The notes: generated by a model not told the origin, from the sequence alone. Shown: positions 1-8,566, numbered from the stretch's first letter. The stretch: DNA of 42,725 nucleotides from an uncultured Oscillospiraceae bacterium (GCA_934573945.1 CAKTMQ010000003.1:1-42725); one strand, 5' to 3'. A program made the numbers and translations.

Positions 1-1033
1 GGAACGTGATGGGCTTGCCGTGGATCTCCACCTGATAGGCGCCGATGTGCTGGGTGATGCCGCCGGCCTCGCCGGAAGCCACATGGGCGTTGCGGATATA
101 GTCCAGCAGAGAGGTCTTGCCGTGGTCAACATGACCCATGACCACCACCACGGGGGCACGGGGCACCAGATCCTCTTCCTTGTCCTGATGGTCGTCGATC
201 AGCTTCTCTTCGATGGTGACTACCACTTCCTTCTCCACCTTGCAGCCCATTTCCTCGGCAATGATGGCGGCGGTATCGAAGTCGATCATCTGGCTCAGGG
301 AGGCCATCACGCCGTTCTTCATCAGGCACTTGACCACCTCGGCGCCGGTCTTCTTCATACGGCTGGCCAGCTCGCCCACGGAGATCTCATCGGGGATCTG
401 CACGGTGACAGGAGTGTTCTTGATAACCTCCAGCCGCAGCTTGCGCAGCCGATCGGCCTCTTCCTGCTTGCGCTTGTTGGTCATGGGGCCATTCTGCCGC
501 TGACGGGAATTGCGGAACTTTTCCTTGCCCTGGAGCTGATCCTTCTCCCGGCGGCCGCCCCGGTTGTTGCTTCTGTCCGCCATGTCCTGCAGTTTCTCAT
601 CGTACTTGTCCAGATTCACATTGGTAGCTTTGCGGGTATCCACCACCTGCTTCTGGGGCACGCGGGACATGGGCTTCTGGGGCTGCGCCTGGTGCTGCTG
701 GTTCTGTGCCGTCTTTCCATCGCCCTTCTGCTGGGGCTGCTGCGCTGCGGGACGTCCGCCGCCGGCAGGCGCCGCCTGCTGGGGCTGCTTCTTCGTCTCC
801 GGCTTTTTCTCCTCCGGCTTTGCGCCCTCGGCAAAGATGGTCGCAATGCTGGAGATCTGGTTATGCTGGGTCAGATACTCAAAGATGAGAGACAGCTCCC
901 GATCCTCCAACACCTGCATATGGTTCTTGGGGGTCTCGGCATACTTGGTCAAGATCTCCGTCACGTCCTTTGTGGCAATCCCGAAATCCTTCGCCACCTC
1001 ATGCACTCTGTATTTGTTTGCTACGCTACCCAA
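1..1033 (-). CDS. infB: Translation initiation factor IF-2, N-terminal part (3' end outside window)
   Basis: IF-2 is the GTPase that brings initiator fMet-tRNA to the small ribosomal subunit and promotes subunit joining. Only about the first 344 codons are present; the gene runs off the left edge. The N-terminus has the conserved IF-2N start ([13 protein letters not shown]), followed by a long Ala/Pro/Gln/Lys-rich linker, a second basic IF-2N-like segment, and then the G1 loop GHVDHGKT (bases 114-137), where the G domain begins. I chose the TTG at 1033-1031 because a GGAGGTGG ribosome site lies 6 nt upstream and the reading frame gives the family-typical start; no ATG fits. It is the last visible gene of the rimP-nusA-ylxR-ylxQ-infB operon, 58 bp after ylxQ. 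Identification is secure. Confidence 0.96.
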   Translation of the reverse strand, partial: MGSVANKYRVHEVAKDFGIATKDVTEILTKYAETPKNHMQVLEDRELSLIFEYLTQHNQISSIATIFAEGAKPEEKKPETKKQPQQAAPAGGGRPAAQQPQQKGDGKTAQNQQHQAQPQKPMSRVPQKQVVDTRKATNVNLDKYDEKLQDMADRSNNRGGRREKDQLQGKEKFRNSRQRQNGPMTNKRKQEEADRLRKLRLEVIKNTPVTVQIPDEISVGELASRMKKTGAEVVKCLMKNGVMASLSQMIDFDTAAIIAEEMGCKVEKEVVVTIEEKLIDDHQDKEEDLVPRAPVVVVMGHVDHGKTSLLDYIRNAHVASGEAGGITQHIGAYQVEIHGKPITF

Positions 1034-1091
1034 ATAAAGCCACCTCCATCTTAGTGAGCGAAACGCGCCGCGTTCCGCGTATGTTCCTAAC

Positions 1092-1778
1092 TTACTGCTG
1101 GCCGGACTTCTTCCGGCTGCCCTTGCCCCGTTTCACCGGCAGCGAACCGGCAAACCGATCCGCGCTGCGGACGGGTCTCCCCCGTGCACCGCTGCGGCCG
1201 CCGGCGCTTCGCTTCCCGGTGCCGCGGCGCTCGCCGTACCGCTTTGCGCCGTCGCTCCCGGCGCCTCGTACCGGACGGGCTGCCGCCGTTTCTCTGCGAT
1301 CCTCCGGCTTCTTCTCCGGCGGCGCAGGGGGTGCAGGCGGCTGCGCCGCGTGCTCCCGGTGCTTGCCCCGGCGCAGGTTTTTCTCATGGCGGAGCTGCTC
1401 GGCACGCCGTTCCATGGCGCGCTGCGCCTTCACATCCAGCTGCTGCGCCGCCGCTTCATACCGGGCGGGATCCAGCGCCGCCAGCTTCTTCACCACCGCG
1501 CCGGCAAAGCCGATCTCCGTCACGGCACACATGGCTACACTGGTGCGCCCCAGCGCCCGTCCCAGCGCATCTTTGTCCGCCGGCACCGTCAGGCACAGGC
1601 AGGCGCCCTGCTCCGCAAAGGAAAAGGCACGCCGCTGAGAGGACGCCCCGGCATCCTGCGCCACCAGGATCACCCGCGCCTTCTTGGCGCGGGCGGCGGC
1701 GCCCACCGGCTCCTCACCGATCTCCACACGTCCGGCCTTTTTGGCCAGACCCAGCATGGATAAGCTCTGTTCTATCAT
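1092..1778 (-). CDS. ylxQ: L7Ae/L30e-type RNA-binding protein YlxQ with long basic C-terminal extension
   Basis: The first ~100 of 228 residues form an L7Ae-like fold (start [23 protein letters not shown], the typical LGLAxKAG entry). Members of this family bind kink-turn-like RNA and sit in the nusA-infB operon of Gram-positive bacteria. YlxQ proteins are normally about 100 residues. Here a tail of roughly 120 residues follows, rich in Arg, Lys, Pro, Ala and Gly, with no predicted globular domain visible; it is strongly positively charged and could add non-specific RNA or ribosome binding (inference). The start overlaps the end of ylxR by 4 bp, so the two are translationally coupled. The molecular role of YlxQ is still poorly defined in any organism. 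Confidence 0.88.
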   Translation of the reverse strand: MIEQSLSMLGLAKKAGRVEIGEEPVGAAARAKKARVILVAQDAGASSQRRAFSFAEQGACLCLTVPADKDALGRALGRTSVAMCAVTEIGFAGAVVKKLAALDPARYEAAAQQLDVKAQRAMERRAEQLRHEKNLRRGKHREHAAQPPAPPAPPEKKPEDRRETAAARPVRGAGSDGAKRYGERRGTGKRSAGGRSGARGRPVRSADRFAGSLPVKRGKGSRKKSGQQ

Positions 1779-2053
1779 GCCTCGCCGCCCTCCATCTGCG
1801 CCTCCAGCGCGTCATAGACCGTTTCCGGTATGGCGGTCTCCAGTGCCCGTTCCAATGCCTTGGACTTGCGGGCTTTTTTCAGGCACGCCACGTTGGGACA
1901 CACATAGGCGCCCCGGCCGGACGCCTTACCCCGGCCATCCAGCAGGATCTCGCCCTCCGGCGTGCGCACCACACGCAGCAATTCCTTTTTGTCCCTCATC
2001 TCCCGGCAGCCGACACACTGCCTCTGGGGGATCTTGCGGGGTTTCACAGCCAT
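1775..2053 (-). CDS. ylxR: YlxR (RnpM-like) RNA-binding protein
   Basis: This 92-residue protein has the YlxR family layout: the N-terminal RxCVGCRE segment with paired cysteines (residues 13 and 16), and the GRGAYVC signature near residues 47-53. The family binds RNA, and the B. subtilis member has been reported to modulate RNase P (hence RnpM). It sits between nusA (27 bp upstream) and ylxQ (4 bp overlap), the invariant position in Firmicutes. A GGGAGGTGG ribosome site precedes the ATG. Identification rests on motif and context and is strong. Confidence 0.94.
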   Translation of the reverse strand: MAVKPRKIPQRQCVGCREMRDKKELLRVVRTPEGEILLDGRGKASGRGAYVCPNVACLKKARKSKALERALETAIPETVYDALEAQMEGGEA

Positions 2054-2080
2054 GCGGCCACCTCCCTGTATGTTTGTTTC

Positions 2081-3139
2081 TCAGTCCTCGCTGTGAGACG
2101 CGGGCTTAATGTCGATCTTATAGCCGGTCAGGCGGGCTGCCAGACGGGCGTTCTGTCCCTCCTTGCCGATGGCCAGACTCAGCTGGTCGTCAGGCACCAC
2201 CACACGGCAGGCCTTACCCTCCGGCGCCAGACGCACCTCCAGCACATCGGCGGGCGCCAGCGCTGCAGCGATGAATTCAGCAGGATCCTCGGAGTACTTG
2301 ATGATGTCGATCTTCTCGCCCCGCAGCTCCTCCACGATGGCGTTGACACGCTGACCCCGCTGACCGACGCAGGCGCCGATGGGGTCGATATTCTCGTCCT
2401 CGGACCATACGGCCATTTTGGTGCGGTTGCCCGCCTCACGGGCGATGGAGCGGATCTCCACGGTGCCGTCGTAGATCTCGGGGACCTCCAGCTCAAACAG
2501 CCGCTTCACCAGACCGGGATGGGTGCGGGAGATCAGCACCTGGGGGCCGCGGGTAGACCGGCGTACCTCCACCAGATAGACCTTCACCATCTGACCCTCG
2601 GTCAGCGTCTCGCCCGCCACCTGCTCGTTCTGCGTCAGCACCGCCTCGGTGCTCTCGGAGCCGGTACCGATCTTCAGGATCACGTTGCCGTTGCGGGGAT
2701 CAATCCGTACCACGGTGCCGGTGAGGATCTCATGCTGCTTGGAGTTGAACTCGTCATAGATCATGCCATGCTCCGCCTCGCGCAGGCCCTGAATGATGAC
2801 CTGCTTGCCGTTGCCGGCGGCGATGCGGCCGAACTCCACGTTCTCCACCGGCAGGTTCACCACGCCGCCCACCTCGTTCTTGGCACTGAGCTTACGGGCG
2901 TCCTCCAGCGAGATCTCCGTGCCGGGATTCTCCACTTCCTCCACGATCTCCTTCTGTACATACATCCGCAGATCGTGCTTCTCCTCGTCCACGTCCACGA
3001 TCACGTTCTCCACGCCCTCGTGATCCCGCTTGTAGGCGGTGGTCAGCGCCTGAATGATCTTGCCCATCATGAAGTTCTGGGGGATGCCCCGTTCCTTCTC
3101 CAGCATGGCCAGCGCCGCAAAAATCTCATCACATTTCAT
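2081..3139 (-). CDS. nusA: Transcription termination/antitermination factor NusA
   Basis: NusA binds RNA polymerase and nascent RNA and modulates pausing, termination and antitermination. The 352-residue product has the N-terminal RNAP-binding domain (residues 1-125), an S1 domain (about 135-200), and two KH domains with readable motifs IGACVGQRGQRV (near 255-270) and AIGKEGQNARLAARL (near 322-336). It ends soon after KH2, as expected for Firmicutes, which lack the acidic AR repeats of E. coli NusA. AAGGAGAA precedes the ATG. The gene follows rimP by 38 bp and is probably co-transcribed from the rimP promoter. Confidence 0.97.
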   Translation of the reverse strand: MKCDEIFAALAMLEKERGIPQNFMMGKIIQALTTAYKRDHEGVENVIVDVDEEKHDLRMYVQKEIVEEVENPGTEISLEDARKLSAKNEVGGVVNLPVENVEFGRIAAGNGKQVIIQGLREAEHGMIYDEFNSKQHEILTGTVVRIDPRNGNVILKIGTGSESTEAVLTQNEQVAGETLTEGQMVKVYLVEVRRSTRGPQVLISRTHPGLVKRLFELEVPEIYDGTVEIRSIAREAGNRTKMAVWSEDENIDPIGACVGQRGQRVNAIVEELRGEKIDIIKYSEDPAEFIAAALAPADVLEVRLAPEGKACRVVVPDDQLSLAIGKEGQNARLAARLTGYKIDIKPASHSED

Positions 3140-3177
3140 GATCCGTTCTCCTTACCTCTTACACGAAACTTTCCTGC

Positions 3178-3636
3178 TTAAAATTCTACCCGCAGGCGCA
3201 CCAGCGCCACTTCGCTCTTTTCAAATCGCACCGGCTCCGCGCCGCCCATATCCAGCAGCACCGCGCCGTCGTCATAGCCCGCCAGCTTCCCGGCGAACTC
3301 CTTGCGTCCGTCCCGGTTTTTATAGGTCTTTACCAGCACAGGACTGCCCATGAACCGCGCAAAATCGCCGGGGCGCTTCAGCTGCCGCTCCGCACCGGCA
3401 GAGGACACCTCAAACATATAGCTGGATTCAATGGGATCTACCTCATCCAGCAGATCGCTGACCTTCCGGCTGACAGCCTCGCAGTCCAGAATATCCACGC
3501 CGCCCTCTTTATCCAGATACAGCCGCAGATACCACTGGCCAGCCTCCCGGACATACTCCACGTCCCACAGCTCACACCCGTTTTCCTTTGCAACAGGCTC
3601 CGCCAGCTCCCAAACGACATCGGTGACTTTTTTCAT
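3178..3636 (-). CDS. rimP: Ribosome maturation factor RimP
   Basis: RimP assists maturation of the 30S subunit. The 152-residue product shows the family's features: an N-terminal alpha/beta domain with the ELWDVEYVREAGQWYLR region and the conserved LDCEAVSRKVSDLLDEVDPIESSYMFEVSS segment with the family's Y-x-FEVSSAGxxRxL core, followed by a small SH3-like C-terminal domain. An in-frame start exists at 3720, but that position is inside the terminator-like leader hairpin, and the ATG at 3636 (GAGG upstream) gives the usual ~150-residue length. First gene of the nusA operon. Confidence 0.94.
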   Translation of the reverse strand: MKKVTDVVWELAEPVAKENGCELWDVEYVREAGQWYLRLYLDKEGGVDILDCEAVSRKVSDLLDEVDPIESSYMFEVSSAGAERQLKRPGDFARFMGSPVLVKTYKNRDGRKEFAGKLAGYDDGAVLLDMGGAEPVRFEKSEVALVRLRVEF

Positions 3637-3696
3637 AGAGAACCTCGCTTCTTTTTGGTGAAATTTCCGATTTTTAAGAAACGGTTTTTGCTCAAC

Positions 3697-3723
3697 AAAA
3701 AGAGCGGACAGAACGTCCACTCT
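3697..3723 (-). terminator. Terminator-like hairpin in the rimP-nusA leader (possible attenuator)
   Basis: On the minus strand a 9-bp stem (3715-3723 with 3701-3709, one G-U pair) closes a 5-nt loop and runs directly into five U residues. It lies only about 20 nt after the predicted transcription start and about 65 nt before the rimP start codon, with no gene upstream on the same transcript, so it would attenuate rather than end an operon. NusA stimulates this class of terminator, so feedback control is plausible but inferred. Confidence 0.55.
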
Positions 3724-3748
3724 CAGTCAACACATACTACCATGACGT

Positions 3749-3777
3749 ATGATACCATATTGATATAGGAATTGCAA
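3749..3777 (-). promoter_or_regulatory. Sigma-A promoter of the rimP-nusA-infB operon
   Basis: Minus strand: -35 TTGCAA (3777-3772), 17-bp spacer, -10 TATCAT (3754-3749). The predicted start is near 3742, giving a leader of about 105 nt that contains the terminator-like hairpin. Confidence 0.75.
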
Positions 3778-3845
3778 GGGGTTTTGTGGAAAAAAGCGAT
3801 CAGAAAAGGACTGTTATGTGCGGATTTTTCGACGGATTACGGCAT

Positions 3846-3871
3846 CAGGCGGGTCGAAACCGACCCGCCTG
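3846..3871 (-). other. GC-rich hairpin downstream of the CyuA-like gene
   Basis: A perfect 11-bp inverted repeat (3846-3856 with 3861-3871, loop of 4) starts 17 bp after the stop codon of the minus-strand desulfidase gene. On the minus strand the T-rich run lies before, not after, the stem, so it is not a canonical intrinsic terminator; it may act as a 3'-end stabilising or processing hairpin. The rest of 3778-3887 shows nothing else recognisable. Confidence 0.45.
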
Positions 3872-3887
3872 AAAAAGTCCCACAGAA

Positions 3888-5159
3888 TTACTCCGTCATG
3901 ATCCTCAGGATCACCCGGTCTGTCTCCCGCATTCCCTGTGCCGCCAGTACGCCCACGTTGCGGACGGTCTGCTCCACATCGACACCCAGAATACCGTCGC
4001 CGGGACGGAAGTCGTTGTTCGTGCGGTACATATCATGCCCCAGAATACCGCAGCCGACGCCCATGGCGATCTTGCTGGCGCAGCTGGCCTTGGCGCCGTC
4101 ACAGATGCAGCCGGAGATCATGGCCACCGCGTTTTCCAGCGTGTGGGCAACACCGTCGTAATCCGCGCCCCGGAGCCAGGCGATGCCGCAGCCGGCGCCC
4201 ACGCCGGCGGACACCGCGCCGCAGTAGGCGCTGAGCCGGCCGATACCGGTCTTTTGATGGATGGTGATCAGGTCGCTGAGGCACACGGCGCGGAGGATCT
4301 TCTCATCGTCCGCACCGGTGAGCTTGCCGTATTTCCACACCGGCACAGAGGCGGTAATGCCCTGGTTGCCGGAGCCGGAACAGATGACCACCGGCATTTC
4401 GCAGCCGTTCATGCGGGCATCGCTGCCGGCGGCAGCCCATGCCCGCGCCTGAGTCTCCGGGTCGTCAGAGGCAGCCAGCAGCGTGGAGCCGATGTTGGCG
4501 CCCCAGTCGTTGCGCAGTCCTTCCTCCGCAATGGCGGAATTCTTTTCGATCTGCCGTCCTACCGTAGGCAGGATGGTCTCTATCGGTACAGTTTCGGCGA
4601 ATGTGATGATGTCCCGGACGTTCAGTACGCTCTTATTCTGGAGGTTGTCCTCCGCGTTGGCGGTCAGTGGCTTTTCCAGCAGGGCGACGCCGTCCTTTTC
4701 GATGTAGATGATGTTGGTGTGGTTGTTGGCCACCCGCACCGCAGCGGTGTGACCCTCCCGCTTGCCGTGCAGAAAGATGTCCAGCAGGCAGGGGGTCTCC
4801 GGGCAGGTGACCTTGATGGGTGTGGTATCCAGATAGCCCTGGATCGCGGCGACGTCATCTTCCGTGACGTTGGCAATCACCTGCAATTCCGCGTCCGCGT
4901 CGCCGGCCACAATACCAACTGCAATGGCAGCGTCGATGCCGCGACGGCCATTTGTATTGGGTACGACTACGGATTTCACGTTCTTGAGGATGTTGCCGCT
5001 GACTTCCGCCAGCACTTCTTCCGGTTTTCCGCCCAGCACCTCGCGTAACTTGGCAGCACAGTACGCAACGGCGATGGGCTCTGTACACCCTGTTGCCAGC
5101 AGGAGTTCTTCCTGCAGGATGGCAGCATAGGCCGCCATCGTCTTTTCGTTCAACATCAT
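3888..5159 (-). CDS. CyuA/YhaM-like L-cysteine desulfidase family protein (UPF0597)
   Basis: This 423-residue protein belongs to the UPF0597 family related to the serine dehydratase alpha domain; E. coli CyuA (YhaM) and archaeal CdsB degrade L-cysteine to sulfide, ammonia and pyruvate with an Fe-S cluster. The hallmark GCTEPIAVAYCAAK lies near residues 24-37, and several conserved cysteines in the C-terminal half (for example in the GCGIAWLRG and SGCICDG segments) are likely cluster ligands. An upstream in-frame start at 5228 would overlap the dCMP deaminase stop; I chose the ATG at 5159 because AAAGGAG lies 6 nt before it. It follows dCMP deaminase by 65 bp and is probably co-transcribed. 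The exact substrate is not determined by the sequence; related members have been linked to cysteine or other thiol/amino acid breakdown. Confidence 0.85.
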   Translation of the reverse strand: MMLNEKTMAAYAAILQEELLLATGCTEPIAVAYCAAKLREVLGGKPEEVLAEVSGNILKNVKSVVVPNTNGRRGIDAAIAVGIVAGDADAELQVIANVTEDDVAAIQGYLDTTPIKVTCPETPCLLDIFLHGKREGHTAAVRVANNHTNIIYIEKDGVALLEKPLTANAEDNLQNKSVLNVRDIITFAETVPIETILPTVGRQIEKNSAIAEEGLRNDWGANIGSTLLAASDDPETQARAWAAAGSDARMNGCEMPVVICSGSGNQGITASVPVWKYGKLTGADDEKILRAVCLSDLITIHQKTGIGRLSAYCGAVSAGVGAGCGIAWLRGADYDGVAHTLENAVAMISGCICDGAKASCASKIAMGVGCGILGHDMYRTNNDFRPGDGILGVDVEQTVRNVGVLAAQGMRETDRVILRIMTE

Positions 5160-5224
5160 GACATTCTCCTTTGTATTTTGTTTTATATCGTTATCCGGCA
5201 TATTGCCGGACAGCGCTTCCGTTA

Positions 5225-5707
5225 TCACAGATCCGGCACATCATCCTCCAGATCCACCCAGTCCTGCACGTCCACCACGGAATAGTCCGTCTCGGTATTG
5301 CGGATAATGATCCGGGAGAGGCCGGCGTTGATGACCAGACGGCGGCACATGGCGCAGGAGGTGGCGTCATGGAGCAGCTCACCGGTCTGGGCGTTGCGCC
5401 CCACCAGATACAGCGTACCGCCCACCATATCCCGCCGGGCGGCGGAGATGATGGCGTTGGCCTCCGCATGAACGCTGCGGCACAGTTCGTACCGCTCACC
5501 CCGGGGCACCTGCATGGCCTCCCGGGTGCAAAAGCCCATATCCACGCAGTTGCGGCGACCCCGGGGCGCGCCGTTATAGCCGGTGGAGATGATCTCATCA
5601 TTCTTCACGATGATGGCGCCGAACACCCGCCGCAGGCAGGTGGCACGCTCCAGCACCGTTTCGGCAATGTTCAGATAATAATTTTCCTTGCTGATCCGCG
5701 GTTCCAT
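5225..5707 (-). CDS. comEB: Deoxycytidylate (dCMP) deaminase, ComEB type
   Basis: Deaminates dCMP to dUMP, feeding thymidylate synthesis. The 160-residue product has the zinc site of the family: HAEAN (His80, Glu82 as proton shuttle) and SCAMC (Cys118, Cys121). The substrate region STGYNGAPRG near residues 41-50 is typical of dCMP deaminases rather than tRNA or cytidine deaminases. The ATG at 5707 has AGGAGG 8 nt upstream and a near-consensus promoter behind it. The comEB name is used for the Bacillus homologue; no other competence genes are adjacent here. Confidence 0.94.
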   Translation of the reverse strand: MEPRISKENYYLNIAETVLERATCLRRVFGAIIVKNDEIISTGYNGAPRGRRNCVDMGFCTREAMQVPRGERYELCRSVHAEANAIISAARRDMVGGTLYLVGRNAQTGELLHDATSCAMCRRLVINAGLSRIIIRNTETDYSVVDVQDWVDLEDDVPDL

Positions 5708-5736
5708 AGATGATCCTCCTGATAGGCTTTTTACTG

Positions 5737-5765
5737 ATTATATCGTGTTTCCGGGCGCTGTTCAA
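5737..5765 (-). promoter_or_regulatory. Sigma-A promoter of the dCMP deaminase gene
   Basis: Minus strand: -35 TTGAAC (5765-5760), 17-bp spacer, -10 TATAAT (5742-5737), about 30 nt upstream of the start codon. Confidence 0.8.
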
Positions 5766-5842
5766 CGAAAAGGGGCAGAAACATTCATCACGTTTTTCAC
5801 AAAAATTTACGGCATTTTTTGAAGAAAACGTGAAAAGGCAGC

Positions 5843-5874
5843 ACAAAACAGCGCCGCGGCAAAAGGCCGCGGCG
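5843..5874 (-). terminator. Intrinsic terminator of the O-acylation operon
   Basis: A perfect 9-bp GC stem (5852-5860 with 5866-5874, 5-nt loop) is followed on the minus strand by a short T-rich stretch (GCTGTTTTGT). It lies 17 bp after the stop codon at 5892. Confidence 0.65.
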
Positions 5875-5891
5875 TTGTTTATGCCGTCTCT

Positions 5892-7031
5892 TCAGCTCTT
5901 ATTGAGTTTATACAGATTCTTATCGGCGGCGAAGTTGGTCAGCTCATAGAGCACCAGCACATCCGTGGCCTCCTCCGCCAACGGCTGCACGCTCTCGCGG
6001 TAGTACCGCAGATCCAGCACCGTGATGTTGTCGTAATCCTTCACCAGGAAGGGCAGGAAGCTGTTGGCAAAGCTGTCCTTCACCAGCAGCAGAGACCTGC
6101 CGGTATTCGCGCCGGTCTCGATGTCCACCTTGGCGTAGTTGCCGCCCATGAAGATCTTATAGTGATCCTTCTCCTCCAGCGCCGTCATGTCGTACAGGCT
6201 GTCGGACACCGTGCCGTCGCAGTCCATGGAGCGGATGGCGGCGTCAGAAGCGATGGTCACTCTGTCATAGGGGCTGTCCGGCAGCAGCACCTTGGAGTAC
6301 AGCGTGCCCTGGAAGGTGGTGCTGGCCGTTTCCAGCTGCCAGTCCTGCGGGGTATGCCCCGTGGCGGCGCACCATGTCTGATAGGCGGTCAGTGCGCCTT
6401 CTGACGTCCAGTGATGGTCGGTCTTGTAGTACATATCCGGCGCGTCCGCCGTCAGTGCAGCGCGGACATCCACCGTTTCACGGGGGAACGACGCCAGCAG
6501 CGTATCGTAGCACTGCGCCGCGCCAAACAGCGGCGCGTTGGCGGGCAGCAGGTCATGCAGCATATAGGCCGGCGTGGGCACCATCAGGATGCGGCAGTCT
6601 CTGTCGCTGTTGGCGTCGAAAAAACGGCGCACCTGCTCCAGATTCTTCTCGTACTGCTGCATATCGAAGGTATCCGGCGTCACCTTGGCAAAATAGCGGC
6701 CATCCCGCCCCAGCCAGGTGTCGTTGACCTCCAGCCGTCCCGCAGCGCGCTGCACCAGCGAGGCGGACTCCATCCACACATCCCGCAGCACGATCTGGTC
6801 GGCCACATAGTCCTCCGCCTTTTGGGTGAAGGTGCCGTCCATCAGCGTCGTCCACGTCAGCTCCGGCGGCAGAGCGAGATAACGGTTCTCGTTGGGGGAA
6901 AACTCCCGATCCGGTGTCAGCAGCGACGCCAGCGCCAGACCCACCAGCACTACAGCGATGGCCAGCAGCGGCGCCAGCTCACGGCGCTCAGGCGGCCTCA
7001 GCCGCGTGCCGCCCTTTTTCTCTTGACTCAT
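5892..7031 (-). CDS. DHHW-family membrane-anchored SGNH-like protein (second of the operon)
   Basis: The 379-residue product has a short basic N-terminus, one membrane segment (about residues 18-38) and an extracytoplasmic domain resembling AlgJ/AlgX-type proteins that act with MBOAT acyltransferases in polysaccharide O-acetylation. The family signature DHHW is at residues 205-208 (YKTDHHWTSEGA), and a Ser motif KDSFANSF lies near residue 330, both expected for an SGNH-like esterase/transferase fold. The MBOAT gene ends 30 bp upstream in the same operon. The protein probably takes the acyl group delivered by the MBOAT partner and places it on a surface polymer; the acceptor cannot be read from sequence. 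A GGGAGG site precedes the ATG. Confidence 0.82.
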   Translation of the reverse strand: MSQEKKGGTRLRPPERRELAPLLAIAVVLVGLALASLLTPDREFSPNENRYLALPPELTWTTLMDGTFTQKAEDYVADQIVLRDVWMESASLVQRAAGRLEVNDTWLGRDGRYFAKVTPDTFDMQQYEKNLEQVRRFFDANSDRDCRILMVPTPAYMLHDLLPANAPLFGAAQCYDTLLASFPRETVDVRAALTADAPDMYYKTDHHWTSEGALTAYQTWCAATGHTPQDWQLETASTTFQGTLYSKVLLPDSPYDRVTIASDAAIRSMDCDGTVSDSLYDMTALEEKDHYKIFMGGNYAKVDIETGANTGRSLLLVKDSFANSFLPFLVKDYDNITVLDLRYYRESVQPLAEEATDVLVLYELTNFAADKNLYKLNKS

Positions 7032-7061
7032 GGAAAAACGACCTCCCTTGCCATCCGGTCA

Positions 7062-8462
7062 TCAGAAGCGGAAATACAAAAACGGGTTGTAGCTGTCGCC
7101 CACCAGAAAGGCGATGGACAGCAGCAGCAGCACCGTCACGCCCACGGTGCGCGCCGTGACGGCAGCGGTGTCCGACATACGCGTCTCCGCCCGGTTCCAC
7201 AGCCGCAGCGGCCCGGTGGTACAGCCGATGGCTGCCAGCACCAGCAGCACCGCATTGGAACGCAGCAGGTACAGCGCCGTACCGTCCACGAAGTGCGCGG
7301 TGAACATGGCGGCGAGATACTGCCCCAGCTGGCTGAAATCAGTGATGGCAAACAGCACCCAGCCCATGATGAAGCACAAAATGGTGTAGACGTGCCCCAC
7401 GAACCGGGGCGCCTTGTCCAGCCAGCGCAGCAAAAACAGCTTCTCCAGAATCAGCAGCACCGCGTAGTACAGCCCCCACAGCACAAAGTTCCAGCTGGCG
7501 CCGTGCCACAGTCCCGTCAGGAACCAGACGATGGCCAGATTCAGGATCTGCCGCGCCTTGCCGCGGCGATTGCCGCCCAGCGGGATGTAAACATACTCCC
7601 GGAACCAGGTGGACAGGCTGATATGCCAGCGGCGCCAGAATTCCGTGACCGTGCGGGACTCATAGGGGTGCTCGAAGTTCTCCAGAAAGCGGAAGCCAAA
7701 CAGATGCCCCAGCCCGATGGCCATGTCGGAATAGCCGGAAAAGTCGAAATAGATCTGGAAAGTGAAAGCGATGGCGCCCAGCCATGCCGTCACCGCCGAA
7801 GGGTCGGACATGGCAGCGATCTGCTCCCACAGGGCGCCCACCTGATTGGCGATCAGCACCTTTTTCGCCAGACCCACCACAAAGCGCTGCATCCCGCGGC
7901 TGGCCTCCAGCACGCTCTCCCGGCGGTACATCAGCTCGTGCTCCACCGTCTTGTACTGTACGATGGGGCCGGCGATCAGCTGCGGGAACAGCGTCACATA
8001 AGCGCCGACGTTGAGGATATTGCGCTGCGGCTTGACCAGGCCGCGGTACACATCGATGGTGTAGGACATGGTCTGGAAGGTGTAGAAGCTGATGCCGATG
8101 GGCAGAGACAGCCCCAGCGCCGGGATCCCGGCGGAGAGAAGGCTGTTGATATTGGTGATGGCAAAATCCGTGTACTTAAAAAAGCCCAGAATGCCCAGGT
8201 TTCCCACAACGTCCACGATCAGCACCGCCTTGGCGGCGCGATGGCGGCCTGTATCCTGAAAATGGCCGATCAGCCGGGCATTGGTATAGTCAAACACGGT
8301 GGAGAACAGCATGATCACGATATACTTCGGCTCACCCCAGCCATAAAACAGCAGGCTGGCCAGCAGCAGGATCGTATTGCGCGCCGGCCGGGGGCAGACA
8401 TAGTAGATACCCGCCACCACCGGCAGGAAGATCAGCAAAAAAACAGTGCTGCTGAAAACCAT
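7062..8462 (-). CDS. MBOAT family membrane O-acyltransferase (AlgI/PatA/DltB-like)
   Basis: Polytopic membrane protein of 466 residues with about 10-11 hydrophobic segments. It matches the AlgI-type subgroup: start MVFSSTVFLLIFLP, the conserved FFKYTDF segment near 94-100, the FWRRWHISLSTWFREYVY region (His280) and the catalytic histidine in GLWHGASWNF (His320). Such proteins move an acyl group, usually acetyl from acetyl-CoA, across the membrane to partner proteins that modify cell-wall or exopolysaccharide. It lies between two DHHW proteins in one operon (104 bp after the first, 30 bp before the second), the usual arrangement for AlgI/AlgJ-like pairs. AAAGGAG lies upstream of the ATG. The modified polymer is unknown. 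Confidence 0.92.
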   Translation of the reverse strand: MVFSSTVFLLIFLPVVAGIYYVCPRPARNTILLLASLLFYGWGEPKYIVIMLFSTVFDYTNARLIGHFQDTGRHRAAKAVLIVDVVGNLGILGFFKYTDFAITNINSLLSAGIPALGLSLPIGISFYTFQTMSYTIDVYRGLVKPQRNILNVGAYVTLFPQLIAGPIVQYKTVEHELMYRRESVLEASRGMQRFVVGLAKKVLIANQVGALWEQIAAMSDPSAVTAWLGAIAFTFQIYFDFSGYSDMAIGLGHLFGFRFLENFEHPYESRTVTEFWRRWHISLSTWFREYVYIPLGGNRRGKARQILNLAIVWFLTGLWHGASWNFVLWGLYYAVLLILEKLFLLRWLDKAPRFVGHVYTILCFIMGWVLFAITDFSQLGQYLAAMFTAHFVDGTALYLLRSNAVLLVLAAIGCTTGPLRLWNRAETRMSDTAAVTARTVGVTVLLLLSIAFLVGDSYNPFLYFRF

Positions 8463-8519
8463 AAACCGCGTTCTCCTTTGGTCGATTTACGGGGTCTTTA
8501 CGCCCCCCTTTGCCGGAAA

Positions 8520-8547
8520 GCGGGACAGAGCGGCGCCCTGTCCCTGC
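8520..8547 (-). other. Intergenic hairpin between first DHHW gene and MBOAT gene
   Basis: GGGACAG (8522-8528) pairs with CTGTCCC (8538-8544), extended by one or two GC pairs; on the minus strand only three T residues follow. It may be a weak internal terminator or an mRNA processing site that changes the ratio of MBOAT to the upstream genes. Confidence 0.35.
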
Positions 8548-8566
8548 TTTTCATGTACAATTTGCG

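Noticed and set aside
1184..3181. Very long plus-strand frame opposite ylxQ, ylxR and nusA
   Set aside because: It is antisense to three well-supported genes, shows no family features, and arises from the high GC content, which removes stop codons on the opposite strand.
3637..3720. Extended RimP N-terminus starting at 3720
   Set aside because: The extra residues are encoded by the leader hairpin, lack a ribosome site, and would exceed normal RimP length.
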